40,952 nt of DNA, from positions 1-40,952 of the forward strand of contig DAHVCP010000072.1 of assembly GCA_027314025.1 (NCBI GenBank). Reading direction: 5' to 3'. The DNA comes from Acidobacteriota bacterium (GTDB lineage: Bacteria > Acidobacteriota > Terriglobia > Terriglobales > SCQP01). The notes under the pieces are model-generated. The model ran no database searches. It had not been told where the DNA came from and saw nothing but the letters and a program-made list of their open reading frames with translations. This document shows, one piece after another, positions 7,875 through 15,155 of the stretch. A program made the position numbers and the translations under genes. How positions within the stretch are numbered: position 1 is the stretch's first letter; each line of letters starts with the position of its first letter.

Positions 7875-9242
7875 ATGCTTCGAGAACCTCGGCTGCGGTT
7901 AGAGAACAGCCGGCATCGGCTGTGCGCCTCCGCTTGCATTTACGTCGCTGCTCTTGGGTTGGCCTTTCCAGCGCCCGGGTTGGGGCAGGCCCGCGGCGCA
8001 CCGCCGGTGGCCACGAAGCGCGCGACGATGATCCGCAGAAAGGTCAGCGAGGTGCTGGCGGATTTTGTGGTGGTGAACCGGGGTGGGCAGGTTGTTCTGG
8101 GCCTGAAGCCGCAGGAGATCAATGTGTTCGACAACAGGATTCGGCAGCGGATCGAGAGCCTGCGCTTCGTCGCCCATTCGGTTCGGCTGCGGGCACGGAA
8201 CTGGCAAGCGATCGGCGCAAGGGCGCCGAAAGCTCAGCCGCCCGCCGCCAACTTAACAGCGATTGTCTTCGACCCGATTGATAACGCGGGCGAGCCGCTG
8301 GCGCGCAGGGCCGCAGTGCAACTGGTTGCTGACGATTTGGCGGCGAATAACTACCTGGCGGTCTTTCGCCGCAACCACCAGCTAACGCTGCTGCAACCGT
8401 TCACCAACAATCCCGCCGCCCTGGATCGGGCAATCAGCGAGGCCGCGACGCGCGCGACGGTGCAGATCCACTACCAGCGCCAGGTAGATGAGTATCGCGC
8501 CATGTTGGCAGCGTTTTCGGGCGTTGGCCGCGGGGGCCCGCCGATATCGGCGACGACGCGAGCCGCCGGGCTGCCCAATTGGCTCGGGGCTTCGATGCCG
8601 GTGGTGGCGAATATCTCCATGCTGGGCGCCATGCAGTCGGCGGCGGAAGTCAGCGCGAAAGCCGCTGGCATCTGGCGAACCCGGAGCGAGATGGCGGATT
8701 TGCGAAGACTGGTGAAGATGCTGGCGCCCTACCAGGGACGTAAGTCCGTGGTGATATTCACCGAGCGGCTCTACGTAAGGAACGGCCTGAGGTTCATTTT
8801 CCGGGCCTTGATTCAGGATGCCAACCGCGCGACGGTTTCCTTCTATCCAGTGGATGTTGCCGGCCTGAGCATTCGCCCCGACCTTTCGGCGCTTGCCGCA
8901 GCGCTGCGCGGGCCGACGTACGGAGTGGAACGGGGCGCGCCAGCGGAGCCAGATGTCCGCGATGCGGTGAGCGGTAGCCAAACGGTGTTGCTGAGGGAGC
9001 TGGCCGCCTCCACCGGGGGCGCGGCGGTGACGGACACCAACGATCCAGCTCATTTCATGAATCGCATCGCAGAGCAGAGTACAGAGCATTATGAGCTGGC
9101 CTTCACTCCCCGGCGCGGCGTCGCGCCAGGCAGGGCGCCGGTGCGGCATGTGGTGGTGATTCGCATCCCCCGGCACCAGCATTGGCGTGTTTACGGCCGC
9201 AAGGTTTACTACGCCCGCTTCGCCACCGCGCGACGCCCTTAA
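7875..9242 (+). CDS. Secreted VWFA-related protein (acidobacterial type)
   Basis: A protein of 455 residues from ATG 7875; a TTG at 7839 is a longer, less likely start. The N-terminus has a hydrophobic segment (ACIYVAALGLAFPAPGLGQA) that fits a signal peptide. An opening beta domain, VLADFVVVNRGGQVVLGLKP followed by EINVFDN, matches the start of the VWFA-related domain common in Acidobacteria. The VWA-like part begins with TAIVFDPIDN. The metal site is not canonical: DPIDN stands where DxSxS would be, so metal binding is doubtful. The C-terminus ends with a conserved beta section (EHYELAFTP). The function in this family is unknown; an extracytoplasmic binding role is inferred. It lies inside the integrated element between two IS remnants. 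Confidence 0.75.
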   Translation: MLREPRLRLENSRHRLCASACIYVAALGLAFPAPGLGQARGAPPVATKRATMIRRKVSEVLADFVVVNRGGQVVLGLKPQEINVFDNRIRQRIESLRFVAHSVRLRARNWQAIGARAPKAQPPAANLTAIVFDPIDNAGEPLARRAAVQLVADDLAANNYLAVFRRNHQLTLLQPFTNNPAALDRAISEAATRATVQIHYQRQVDEYRAMLAAFSGVGRGGPPISATTRAAGLPNWLGASMPVVANISMLGAMQSAAEVSAKAAGIWRTRSEMADLRRLVKMLAPYQGRKSVVIFTERLYVRNGLRFIFRALIQDANRATVSFYPVDVAGLSIRPDLSALAAALRGPTYGVERGAPAEPDVRDAVSGSQTVLLRELAASTGGAAVTDTNDPAHFMNRIAEQSTEHYELAFTPRRGVAPGRAPVRHVVVIRIPRHQHWRVYGRKVYYARFATARRP

Positions 9243-9368
9243 CGTTCTGGTCGAAAAGATGGCGGTGGCCGCTCCCGCGCTGACTCGACCAGTTCCCGCC
9301 GCAAGGCCTCGCCGGCCCCGCGCCGCTGGGAGCGGAAGCTCGATACCGGCGTCTCCATCAGCCAGGCG

Positions 9369-9600
9369 AAGCGCTGTCGGAGTTGGACCACAACTTGTTA
9401 TCCCGGTGGCCCGTGGGCCTGGAGGTGGACGACGCGGTGTGGAACCACGCGGCAAGAACCGGGAGCGGCTGCTCAACGAGAAGGTGGCTGGAGAGTTCTT
9501 CGCGCTGGTGGAGGAGCAGGCGGCGGGGCTGTTGTCGGATGACCGCTTCGCGGCGGACGGCACGCTCGTCGCGGCCTGGGCGGGTCACGGCCGCTCAAAT
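9369..9600 (+). pseudogene. IS5/IS1182-type transposase remnant
   Basis: A fragment of an IS5/IS1182-like transposase broken into two frames. The first frame reads LSELDHNLLSRWPVGLEVDD then AVWNHA. After a small deletion and frameshift, the next reads KNRERLLNEKVAGEFFALV and then DDRFAADGTLVAAWA. These segments match the N-terminal DUF772 region and the first catalytic strand (VDGTL) of such transposases. Nothing recognisable precedes or follows, so only about 80 codons of an original of about 400 or more remain. No terminal repeats were found. Confidence 0.65.
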
Positions 9601-9749
9601 CGTACTCGGTTTTGGACCAGTTTTTCGGAGGCGGGCCGCGCCCGGGCCAGCGGGCGGAACGGATTTCCATAGCGAGCACCCGCGGCAACCGCTCCCATGC
9701 CTCCACCTCGCCGGGTGCCGATTGGGTTAATACCTGAGCCGTTACCCAA

Positions 9750-9778
9750 CTGACAGTGACGCCTCGGCGACTTAAGAA
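9750..9778 (+). promoter_or_regulatory. Weak candidate promoter for the cysteine-rich operon
   Basis: CTGACA at 9750-9755 is separated by 17 bases from TAAGAA at 9773-9778. The -35 is good (5 of 6) and the -10 is poor (3 of 6). It lies about 115 bases upstream of the cysteine-rich peptide gene. Confidence 0.25.
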
Positions 9779-9850
9779 TGGGCGGCAGAGTGAAAGCGTG
9801 CTTGGTGCTCGGCCCCGGGGAGGCGCCCCCGTCCCGAGTGCGTTGCTTGC

Positions 9851-9874
9851 TGCGGCGTCGCCGCATTTTGTTTT
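9851..9874 (+). terminator. Hairpin plus T-rich tract in the leader of the cysteine-rich gene
   Basis: TGCGGC-GTC-GCCGCA folds into a 6-bp stem with a three-base loop and is followed directly by TTTTGTTTTG, as in an intrinsic terminator. It lies only about 20 bases upstream of the start codon, just before the GGAGG ribosome binding site. It could end upstream transcripts or act as an attenuator. The stem is short, so the call is tentative. Confidence 0.35.
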
Positions 9875-9894
9875 GCTTTGGAGGTATAGGAATT

Positions 9895-10239
9895 ATGAAG
9901 TTCGGATCCGTCTTGCTATCGTTGCCGGTCGCGCTTGTAGTCGTCGTTGGAGCCATCGCGCTGCGCCCAGCACGGGGATTTTCGCAAACCCAGTCTTGCA
10001 GCACCTACTCCTGCGCCGCGAGCTTCCAGGCATGCATCGGGAACAATTATTGCGGTGGGTGCAGCCCCGACGCTTGCCAATGCGAAGAGTACGCGTCGCC
10101 GGTGTGGTATACCAGCGACTGCGCGCCCAACACCAGTAATACCGCGTGCTACTGTCCGCTCGGCAGCAAGGACGGAACGGGCGGCAATAGCTGCGACGGG
10201 CTGTGGCAGGTCACCTACAATCCGTGCAGCGGAGAGTGA
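9895..10239 (+). CDS. Exported 12-cysteine peptide
   Basis: A 114-residue product from ATG 9895, chosen because GGAGG lies at the right distance upstream and because it starts a clear signal peptide (MKFGSVLLSLPVALVVVVGA, ending near RGFSQ). The exported part of about 85 residues has twelve Cys and no Lys apart from one near the end. The Cys arrangement includes CSTYSC, CGGC, CQC and CYC pieces, and the even number would allow six disulfides. I recognise no family. It is the first gene of a tightly overlapping three-gene unit (4-bp GTGA overlap with the next). The third gene encodes a membrane-anchored thioredoxin-like protein, which suggests that disulfide formation or isomerisation of this peptide is the unit's theme. 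It could be a toxin, a metal-binding protein or a structural peptide; the sequence does not decide. Confidence 0.7.
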   Translation: MKFGSVLLSLPVALVVVVGAIALRPARGFSQTQSCSTYSCAASFQACIGNNYCGGCSPDACQCEEYASPVWYTSDCAPNTSNTACYCPLGSKDGTGGNSCDGLWQVTYNPCSGE

Positions 10240-10766
10240 CCGTCAGGGGCCAGGCGGGTGGCCTATTGGCGGCGGTGCTGGTGCTTTCGGTGCTGGCCGC
10301 CTTGCTGGTGGGCCGCATCCGAAAGGACCTTGGGGTCCTGTCCGCGATCCGGAGCGACCGGGAGGCGATTATCTTCCACTCGTTCCTTGGCCGCGCGCCG
10401 GACGGCCATTTGATCCGGGCTAGGCCGAATAGGCAGTGCTGGGCCAGCGTTTTCGCGCCTGCGGGAAAAACGGGCGGCGCTGCAACGCTACGACTCTGGC
10501 GTGCGGCCCTTCGGCGGGTCGGTCACGGTATAGCTGCCTGCTCCTATTTCGTTTGTCCCACGTGCGATGGGGATCCGCGCGGCTTCGGGGCAAGTTTGAT
10601 GCGCAGTATCGCATACGAACCAGCCCTAGTGTTCGGCCGCCTCGCGAGCCACCACCAGGTCTTGGTAGAGGACGGGACTTGGCAGCATGCGACGGAGTTT
10701 CCGGTGCCGCGCAGCGTCAGCGAGGCGATACATGACATACGGAGGGCCCGGGGCGAGTGGCGCTGA
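10236..10766 (+). CDS. Membrane-anchored protein with CPTC motif, unknown family
   Basis: A 176-residue protein whose GTG start overlaps the TGA of the cysteine-rich peptide gene (GTGA). An N-terminal membrane anchor (residues about 8-27, AGGLLAAVLVLSVLAALLVG) precedes a soluble domain expected on the periplasmic side. The domain contains CWASVFAP, then ACSYFVCPTCDGD, then a C-terminal helical region. CPTC resembles a redox motif. However, where a thioredoxin fold would carry CxxC after the first strand (FAPAGKTGG), the cysteines are absent, so this could be a degenerate redoxin or something else. No family is recognised. It is translationally coupled to both neighbours. Confidence 0.6.
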   Translation: MTVRGQAGGLLAAVLVLSVLAALLVGRIRKDLGVLSAIRSDREAIIFHSFLGRAPDGHLIRARPNRQCWASVFAPAGKTGGAATLRLWRAALRRVGHGIAACSYFVCPTCDGDPRGFGASLMRSIAYEPALVFGRLASHHQVLVEDGTWQHATEFPVPRSVSEAIHDIRRARGEWR

Positions 10767-11281
10767 GGCGAATCGCCGTCGCATCGGTCGCCGTATTGGC
10801 GCTGGCGGATTGCGTGCTCGGCCTCGCGGTGCTTCGCCTGCGCGCACAAGTTGCGGACGGCGCCCTCCTCGGGGGTGCGCTTCCGAAGTTTTCCCGGACT
10901 GGAGGGCCGTGGGGTGCCGGGTGCCTGTTGCTCCGGTACTCGGCGCTGCGCTGCCCGTTTTGCGGCGCCCAGACCGCGGGAAATTGGCGGCGGTTGGCTT
11001 CTGGCGCGGCAGCCTTGCGATGTCACGTTGTCGTGCTCGCGCCCTACGGGGGCGACCTCCCGCTGGACGGGCTTCGCGCGCCCCATCAGGATTTGCTTAC
11101 AGTGACTCCGCAGTTCGCCCAGGTGACCCGCCTCAGCCGCGCCCCGACGACCTTTCTTGCGCTCAGGCACATTGTGGTGTGGGAGCGTGTCGGCGTGCTG
11201 ACATCGGCCGACGTAAGGAATGCCCGGGCGGCGCTCTCCCGGGCCCGCCGGTTGGGGCCATTGGTCGGCTGGCTTCCGTAG
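10757..11281 (+). CDS. Membrane-anchored thioredoxin-like protein (CPFC)
   Basis: A 174-residue protein from a GTG at 10757, overlapping the preceding gene by 10 bases. An N-terminal hydrophobic anchor (residues about 6-28) is followed by a thioredoxin-like domain: strand LLLRYSALR, active-site CPFC near residue 66, strand CHVVVLAP, a TVTPQ segment, and the cis-Pro loop APTTF before the last strands (IVVWERVGVLTSADV). This order is typical of TlpA/MauD-like thiol-disulfide proteins facing the periplasm. With the cysteine-rich exported peptide two genes upstream, a role as its oxidoreductase is a reasonable inference. It is the last gene before the right attachment-site copy. Confidence 0.65.
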   Translation: MALRRIAVASVAVLALADCVLGLAVLRLRAQVADGALLGGALPKFSRTGGPWGAGCLLLRYSALRCPFCGAQTAGNWRRLASGAAALRCHVVVLAPYGGDLPLDGLRAPHQDLLTVTPQFAQVTRLSRAPTTFLALRHIVVWERVGVLTSADVRNARAALSRARRLGPLVGWLP

Positions 11282-11510
11282 ATGGCCCGGCGTTCGCGCC
11301 CCCATCCGGCACCCAGGAGCTGAGCTGCTCTCCGACGCGGGTGCGGCTGTGCCGCGATTGTGACGCAACCCCGCCACCCATCACCATATTTCGAGGGATT
11401 AGACGGTAGCGCTTGGTAGGCACGGCGGGCGGGCCGCCGACCCGCAAATGCTTGCGGCGCATAGCGCTTGGCCTCAATCCGCACCCTCCGGTGTGACATC
11501 GTTCCCGAAA
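11282..11510. other. Gene-free stretch left of the right attachment-site copy
   Basis: No gene was found. At about 11347-11370 the string TGTGCCGCGATTGTGACGC closely resembles the DNA near the integrase C-terminus (about 3877-3901), possibly a relic of another integrase end. GGTAGGCACG at 11416-11425 is an inverted match to the tRNA acceptor end. Confidence 0.35.
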
Positions 11511-11555
11511 TTGACACGGTACAGGTCAGCGGTTCGGGTCCGCTCGTGCCTACCG
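11511..11555 (+). repeat. Right attachment-site copy: 3' half of tRNA-Val(GAC)
   Basis: This 45-bp copy matches 3783-3827 at 38 positions in the same orientation. It starts at TTGACAC, continues with GGTA, variable loop AGGTC and T-loop TTCGGGT, and ends in acceptor CGTGCCT plus ACCG. The T-stem differs from the left copy (AGCGG/CCGCT against TGGGG/CCCCA), but both halves changed together, so pairing is kept. That points to descent from a different but functional tRNA-Val gene. The last base breaks CCA, and no 5' half is present. It marks the right end of the integrated element. Confidence 0.7.
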
Positions 11556-11645
11556 TCCAAGTCGTTGATCGTGGAGGGCTGGGTTCTGCGCCGCGTCCGC
11601 CCGCCGTCGCGGGCCGAGCTCGGCCGCAATGGACGTGGGGAAAGG

Positions 11646-11683
11646 AAAGCGCCCCGGGCGCCGTCGGGCGGCCGGGGCGCTTT
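11646..11683 (-). terminator. Strong terminator hairpin after the P5C dehydrogenase gene
   Basis: AAAGCGCCCCGG at 11646-11657 pairs perfectly over 12 bp with CCGGGGCGCTTT at 11672-11683. Read on the minus strand, the stem is followed by TTTCCTTT. It lies 43 bases past the stop of the minus-strand dehydrogenase gene. Confidence 0.7.
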
Positions 11684-11726
11684 GCGGGCAGGCGGGGAGG
11701 CTGCCCGGTGGTCCGTCTTCGCACGA

Positions 11727-13322
11727 TTACAGCTTGCGGCCGATGGATTTGCCCTGCGTGAACAGGAGCAGGTAATCCGGGCCGCCGGCCTTGGAGTCGG
11801 TGCCGCTCATATTGAAGCCGCCGAAGGGATGGGCGCCGACCATGGCGCCGGTGCACTTGCGGTTCAAATATAGGTTGCCGACGAAGACCTCATTCGCCGC
11901 CCGTTCCAGCTTGGCGGGATCCTTGGTGTAAACCGCGCCGGTCAGTCCGTATTCGGTGTTGTTGACGATGGCCAGGCCCTCATCGAAGCTCTTGCACTTG
12001 ATGACCGCCAGCACCGGGCCGAAGACTTCTTCCTGCGCCAGGCGGGCGGTGGGGGACAGGTCGGCGATGATGGTGGGGGGAATGAAGTAGCCGCCCGCGG
12101 GGACTTGTTGCCCGCCCAGCACCATGCGGCCTTCCTTCTTGCCGATCTCGATATATTCCTGAATCTTCTTCATCGCCCGCTCGTTGATCACCGGGCCCAT
12201 GTAATTGGCCAGATCCTCGGCGGGACCGACGGTGATCTTCTTGGCGCGCTCGACCAGCTTGGCGAGGAACTGGTCATAGATCTTTTCATGCACGATGACG
12301 CGGGAGCAAGCGGAGCATTTCTGCCCTTGGTAGCCGAAGGCGCTGACCGCGACGCCTTCCACGGCAGCGTCCAGATCGGCGTCATCGTTGACCAGGATGG
12401 CGTCCTTGCCGCCCATTTCCAGCACCGTGCGCTTGATCCATTTCTGCCCCGGCTGGGTTTTGGCGGCGCGCTCGTGCACCTCCAAGCCGACGGCCTTGGA
12501 GCCGGTGAAGGAGATGAAGCGGATGCGCGGATCGTCCACCAGCGCCGTGCCCACGACGGCGCCGCCGCCGGTGACCAGGGTGACCACGCCCTTGGGGATG
12601 CCGGCATCGTCCAGGATTTGGAGGAATTTCGACGCCACGGTGGCGGAGTCGCTGGAGGGCTTCAAGACCACGGTGTTGCCGCAGACGATGGCCGAGAAGG
12701 TCATGCCCGCCATCAGCGCCGAGGGGAAGTTCCAGGGCGGAATGACCGCGCCGACGCCGAGCGGAATGTAGCGAAACTCGTCGCGCTCGCCGGGCATTTG
12801 GGTCATTTTCGGCGGATGCAGGAACAGGTGCGCCGCCTGGCGCGCGTAGTACTCGGCGAAGTCAATGGTTTCCTCCACGTCGCCGGTGGCTTCGGGAAAG
12901 GTCTTGCCGGTTTCCAGCGTCAGCCAGGCGGTGTACTCCGCCTTGCGCTCGCGCAGCAGTTGCGCGGCGCGGCGCACCAGCGCGATGCGCGTTTCCGGCT
13001 GGGTGCGGCTCCAGCTTTCGAAGGCCTTCAGCGCGGCGGTGACCGCCTCGCGGGCCAGCTCCGGGGAGCTTTCCTGGTGCACGCCGACGACTTCGCTGAA
13101 TTTGGAGGGGTTCAGCGACTGGAATTTGCGTTCGGAGCGGCGCTCGCGGTTGTCGGCGCCGACCAGGCAGGGATACTCCTTGCCCAGCTCGCGGCGGGCG
13201 GCGGCCAGGGCGGCAAGATAACGCTCGCGCACTTCCGGGCGGGAGAAATCTTCCACCGGTTCATTGCGAAATTCCGGCAATTGAGTGACAGCGGCGGCGG
13301 GGGATTCGGTGACGGTGGCCAT
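11727..13322 (-). CDS. pruA: 1-pyrroline-5-carboxylate dehydrogenase
   Basis: NAD-dependent aldehyde dehydrogenase that oxidises glutamate semialdehyde/P5C to glutamate, the second step of proline (and arginine) catabolism. It is 531 residues from the ATG at 13322, close to the usual length of the single-function RocA/PruA type; an upstream extension of this frame lacks family content. Family features are plain: PWNFP (N198), LKPSS (K221), FTGSKAVG (273-279), catalytic Glu in TVLEMGGKD (E302), nucleophile Cys in GYQGQKCSACSR (C336), and the C-terminal ending GGPDYLLLFTQGKSIGRKL typical of P5C dehydrogenases. No proline dehydrogenase lies nearby. A TATAAT sits only about 7 bases before the ATG, which would give a very short leader. 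Confidence 0.92.
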   Translation of the reverse strand: MATVTESPAAAVTQLPEFRNEPVEDFSRPEVRERYLAALAAARRELGKEYPCLVGADNRERRSERKFQSLNPSKFSEVVGVHQESSPELAREAVTAALKAFESWSRTQPETRIALVRRAAQLLRERKAEYTAWLTLETGKTFPEATGDVEETIDFAEYYARQAAHLFLHPPKMTQMPGERDEFRYIPLGVGAVIPPWNFPSALMAGMTFSAIVCGNTVVLKPSSDSATVASKFLQILDDAGIPKGVVTLVTGGGAVVGTALVDDPRIRFISFTGSKAVGLEVHERAAKTQPGQKWIKRTVLEMGGKDAILVNDDADLDAAVEGVAVSAFGYQGQKCSACSRVIVHEKIYDQFLAKLVERAKKITVGPAEDLANYMGPVINERAMKKIQEYIEIGKKEGRMVLGGQQVPAGGYFIPPTIIADLSPTARLAQEEVFGPVLAVIKCKSFDEGLAIVNNTEYGLTGAVYTKDPAKLERAANEVFVGNLYLNRKCTGAMVGAHPFGGFNMSGTDSKAGGPDYLLLFTQGKSIGRKL

Positions 13323-13328
13323 GTATTC

Positions 13329-13334
13329 ATTATA
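13329..13334 (-). promoter_or_regulatory. Candidate -10 box for the P5C dehydrogenase gene
   Basis: A perfect TATAAT on the minus strand lies about 7 bases ahead of the ATG at 13322, in a short AT-rich patch. No good -35 was found at 16-18 bases, and no Shine-Dalgarno is present. Initiation here would give a nearly leaderless mRNA. Confidence 0.35.
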
Positions 13335-13348
13335 GAATACGCAGCATT

Positions 13349-13390
13349 GCTTGGCGCGGGCCCCAGCCCCGCCTACGGCGGGGCGTCCCG
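13349..13390 (+). repeat. REP-like repeat, copy A
   Basis: A 42-bp element with core CCAGCCCCGCCTACGGCGGG, which can form a GC-rich hairpin (CCCCGCC/GGCGGGG). It matches the complement of copy C (15156-15197) at 39 of 42 positions and a shorter copy B at 13405-13431. It lies in the intergenic space between divergent pruA and mqnA. Confidence 0.6.
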
Positions 13391-13404
13391 ATTTTATAGG
13401 CGCA

Positions 13405-13431
13405 AGCTCCAGCCCCGCCTGCGGCGGGGCG
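13405..13431 (+). repeat. REP-like repeat, copy B (short)
   Basis: A shorter copy of the same element: AGCTCCAGCCCCGCCTGCGG followed by CGGGGCG. It is in the same orientation as copy A, 14 bp further on, forming a closely spaced pair as is usual for REP-type sequences. Confidence 0.55.
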
Positions 13432-13613
13432 GCCTGCTTCGATTGGCGCGGCGCGCGGTGAAATCGGGTGCGGGTACGGCGTGGCCGCGGCGCACTCCGT
13501 TGCCGCGTCGCCGCCCGCGCGTGGCTTCGGGCGCCTGGCGCGCGGCGCCGGCGGCGAGCGCGCGGGCGGGCGCAACGCCTCCCGTACAATGGTTGGACGA
13601 TGACGGTTGCACC

Positions 13614-14450
13614 ATGAGTGATTTCGCAGCGACCCCCGGCCGCTGGCGCGTGGCGGCCATCAGCTTTCTCAACACCGCGCCGTTGCTGTGGGGCTTGGAG
13701 ACCGAGCCGAGACTACAGCTCAGCTACACCGCACCTTCCGCCTGCGCCGAGCAGATGCGCCGCGACGAGGCGGAGATCGGCATCATCCCGGTCATCGAAA
13801 TGGCGCGGATCGCGGGCTTGGCGGCGCTGCCGGGCATCGCGGTGGCGGCGCGGGCGGAAGTACGCAGCATTCTGCTGATCGCCAAGAAACCGTGGGCGGA
13901 GATCCAGCGCGTGGCGCTGGACCGGTCCTCGCGCACCTCGGCGGCGCTGGCGCAGATTTTGCTGCTGCGGCGCTACGGGGCGAAGTTCGAGGTGACGGAG
14001 CGGGCGCCGGACTGGCGGACGATGCTGGAAGACGCCGACGCCGCGCTGGTGATCGGCGATCCGGCGCTGCGGCTGACGCTGACCGGCGAGGCGGAAGCGG
14101 CCGGCTACCGCGTGCACGATTTAGCGGCGGAATGGCACGCCTGGACGGGGCTGCCGTTCGTTTTCGCGCTGTGGGCGGTGCGGCGCGGTTCGGTGCCGCC
14201 GGGCGAGGAGAACTGGCTGATCGAGCGGTTCCAGCGCGCCAAGCGAGACGGGCTGGCCAACGCCGCGGCGCTGGTGGAACGGTGGTCGCGGCGGCTGGAT
14301 CTGCCGGCGGAGGAGATCCGGCGCTATTTGGCCCACGACGTGGAATATGACCTGACGCCGGAGCATTGGGCGGGGCTGGCGCGGTTCTATCAGCTGGCGG
14401 CGGAGCAGGGCCTCATCCCCTCGCCCCAGCCGCCGGCCCTGCTGACCTGA
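13614..14450 (+). CDS. mqnA: Chorismate dehydratase (menaquinone biosynthesis)
   Basis: MqnA removes water from chorismate to give 3-[(1-carboxyvinyl)oxy]benzoate, the first step of the futalosine route to menaquinone. The product is 278 residues, usual for the family. The start region RVAAISFLNTAPLLWGLE, with the Ser/Asn-rich first strand of a periplasmic-binding-protein fold, is followed by SACAEQMRRDEAEIGIIPVIE, RTSAALAQILLLRRYG and ALVIGDPAL, and then LPFVFALWAVRR, all characteristic of MqnA. ATG 13614 is the first in-frame start that keeps the family N-terminus. The ruvA gene follows after 22 bases, so the two are probably co-transcribed. Other mqn genes are not in the window. Confidence 0.88.
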   Translation: MSDFAATPGRWRVAAISFLNTAPLLWGLETEPRLQLSYTAPSACAEQMRRDEAEIGIIPVIEMARIAGLAALPGIAVAARAEVRSILLIAKKPWAEIQRVALDRSSRTSAALAQILLLRRYGAKFEVTERAPDWRTMLEDADAALVIGDPALRLTLTGEAEAAGYRVHDLAAEWHAWTGLPFVFALWAVRRGSVPPGEENWLIERFQRAKRDGLANAAALVERWSRRLDLPAEEIRRYLAHDVEYDLTPEHWAGLARFYQLAAEQGLIPSPQPPALLT

Positions 14451-14472
14451 GGCGGAGGCGAGGCGAAAAACC

Positions 14473-15069
14473 ATGATCGCCTTTCTGCGCGGAATCCTGC
14501 TGGAGCGGACGCCGAACCGGGTGGTGCTGGACGTGCACGGCGTCGGCTATGAGCTGCTGATTCCCGTCTCGACGTTCCAACGCCTGCCGGCGGCGGGGGC
14601 GGAGGTGGCGCTGCACGCCTATACCCAGGCGCGGGAGGATGCGCTGCAATTGTTCGGCTTCGGCACCGCGCGGGAGAAGGCCATCTTCGAGCGGCTGCTC
14701 AGCGTCAGCGGGGTGGGGCCGCGGATGGCGCTGGCGGCGCTGTCTGGGCTGTCGGTGAACGAGCTGGCGGCGGCGATCGCGGCCAGCGATTTGGCGCGCC
14801 TGACGGCGGTGCCGGGCATCGGCAAAAAGACGGCGGAACGCATCTGCGTGGAGCTGCGCGACAAGGTGGGGGAATGGGTGGCGGCCGAGGCGCAGGCGCA
14901 ACCGTCCGCGCCGCTGCCCGCCGCCGCCGAGGAGGTGCTGTCCGCGCTGGTGAACCTGGGCTATGCGCGGCCGCTGGCGGAAAAAGCGGTGCGCCGGGCC
15001 AGCGAGCGGCAGCCGGCCGCGGCGGGCTTCGAGGAGCTGTTCAAGCGCAGCCTGCAAGCCATCGGCTAG
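14473..15069 (+). CDS. ruvA: Holliday junction branch-migration protein RuvA
   Basis: RuvA binds Holliday junctions as a tetramer and loads the RuvB motor during recombinational repair. The 198-residue product has the full domain plan: an OB-fold start (MIAFLRGILLE, HGVGYELLIP), two helix-hairpin-helix motifs (SVSGVGPRMALAAL at about 77-90 and AVPGIGKKTAERI at about 112-124), a flexible Ala/Pro linker near 135-145 and the C-terminal domain III that contacts RuvB (ALVNLGYARPLAEKAVRRA). Its length is as usual. ruvB and ruvC do not follow. Just past the stop, a hairpin (GCGGCGAG/CTCGCCGC) may end the transcript. Confidence 0.95.
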   Translation: MIAFLRGILLERTPNRVVLDVHGVGYELLIPVSTFQRLPAAGAEVALHAYTQAREDALQLFGFGTAREKAIFERLLSVSGVGPRMALAALSGLSVNELAAAIAASDLARLTAVPGIGKKTAERICVELRDKVGEWVAAEAQAQPSAPLPAAAEEVLSALVNLGYARPLAEKAVRRASERQPAAAGFEELFKRSLQAIG

Positions 15070-15082
15070 GCGCGCCGGCGCC

Positions 15083-15105
15083 GCGGCGAGGCGTCGTCTC
15101 GCCGC
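15083..15105 (+). terminator. Hairpin after ruvA
   Basis: GCGGCGAG and CTCGCCGC form a perfect 8-bp stem around a 7-base loop, 14 bases past the ruvA stop. No T-tract follows, so it may act as a transcript end or stabiliser and not as a classical intrinsic terminator. Confidence 0.4.
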
Positions 15106-15155
15106 CCCGCTGGCGTGGGGTATCCGGCGGTCCCGTGCGCCGCGGGGCGTGCAGG

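Noticed and set aside
11416-11425. GGTAGGCACG as the 5' end of an intact tRNA-Val
   Set aside because: The bases that follow cannot form D-arm and anticodon stem; only an inverted match to the acceptor end.
12105-14450. A 781-codon plus-strand open frame covering the whole P5C dehydrogenase gene
   Set aside because: Antisense openness caused by high GC; only its last 278 codons (mqnA) have family content.
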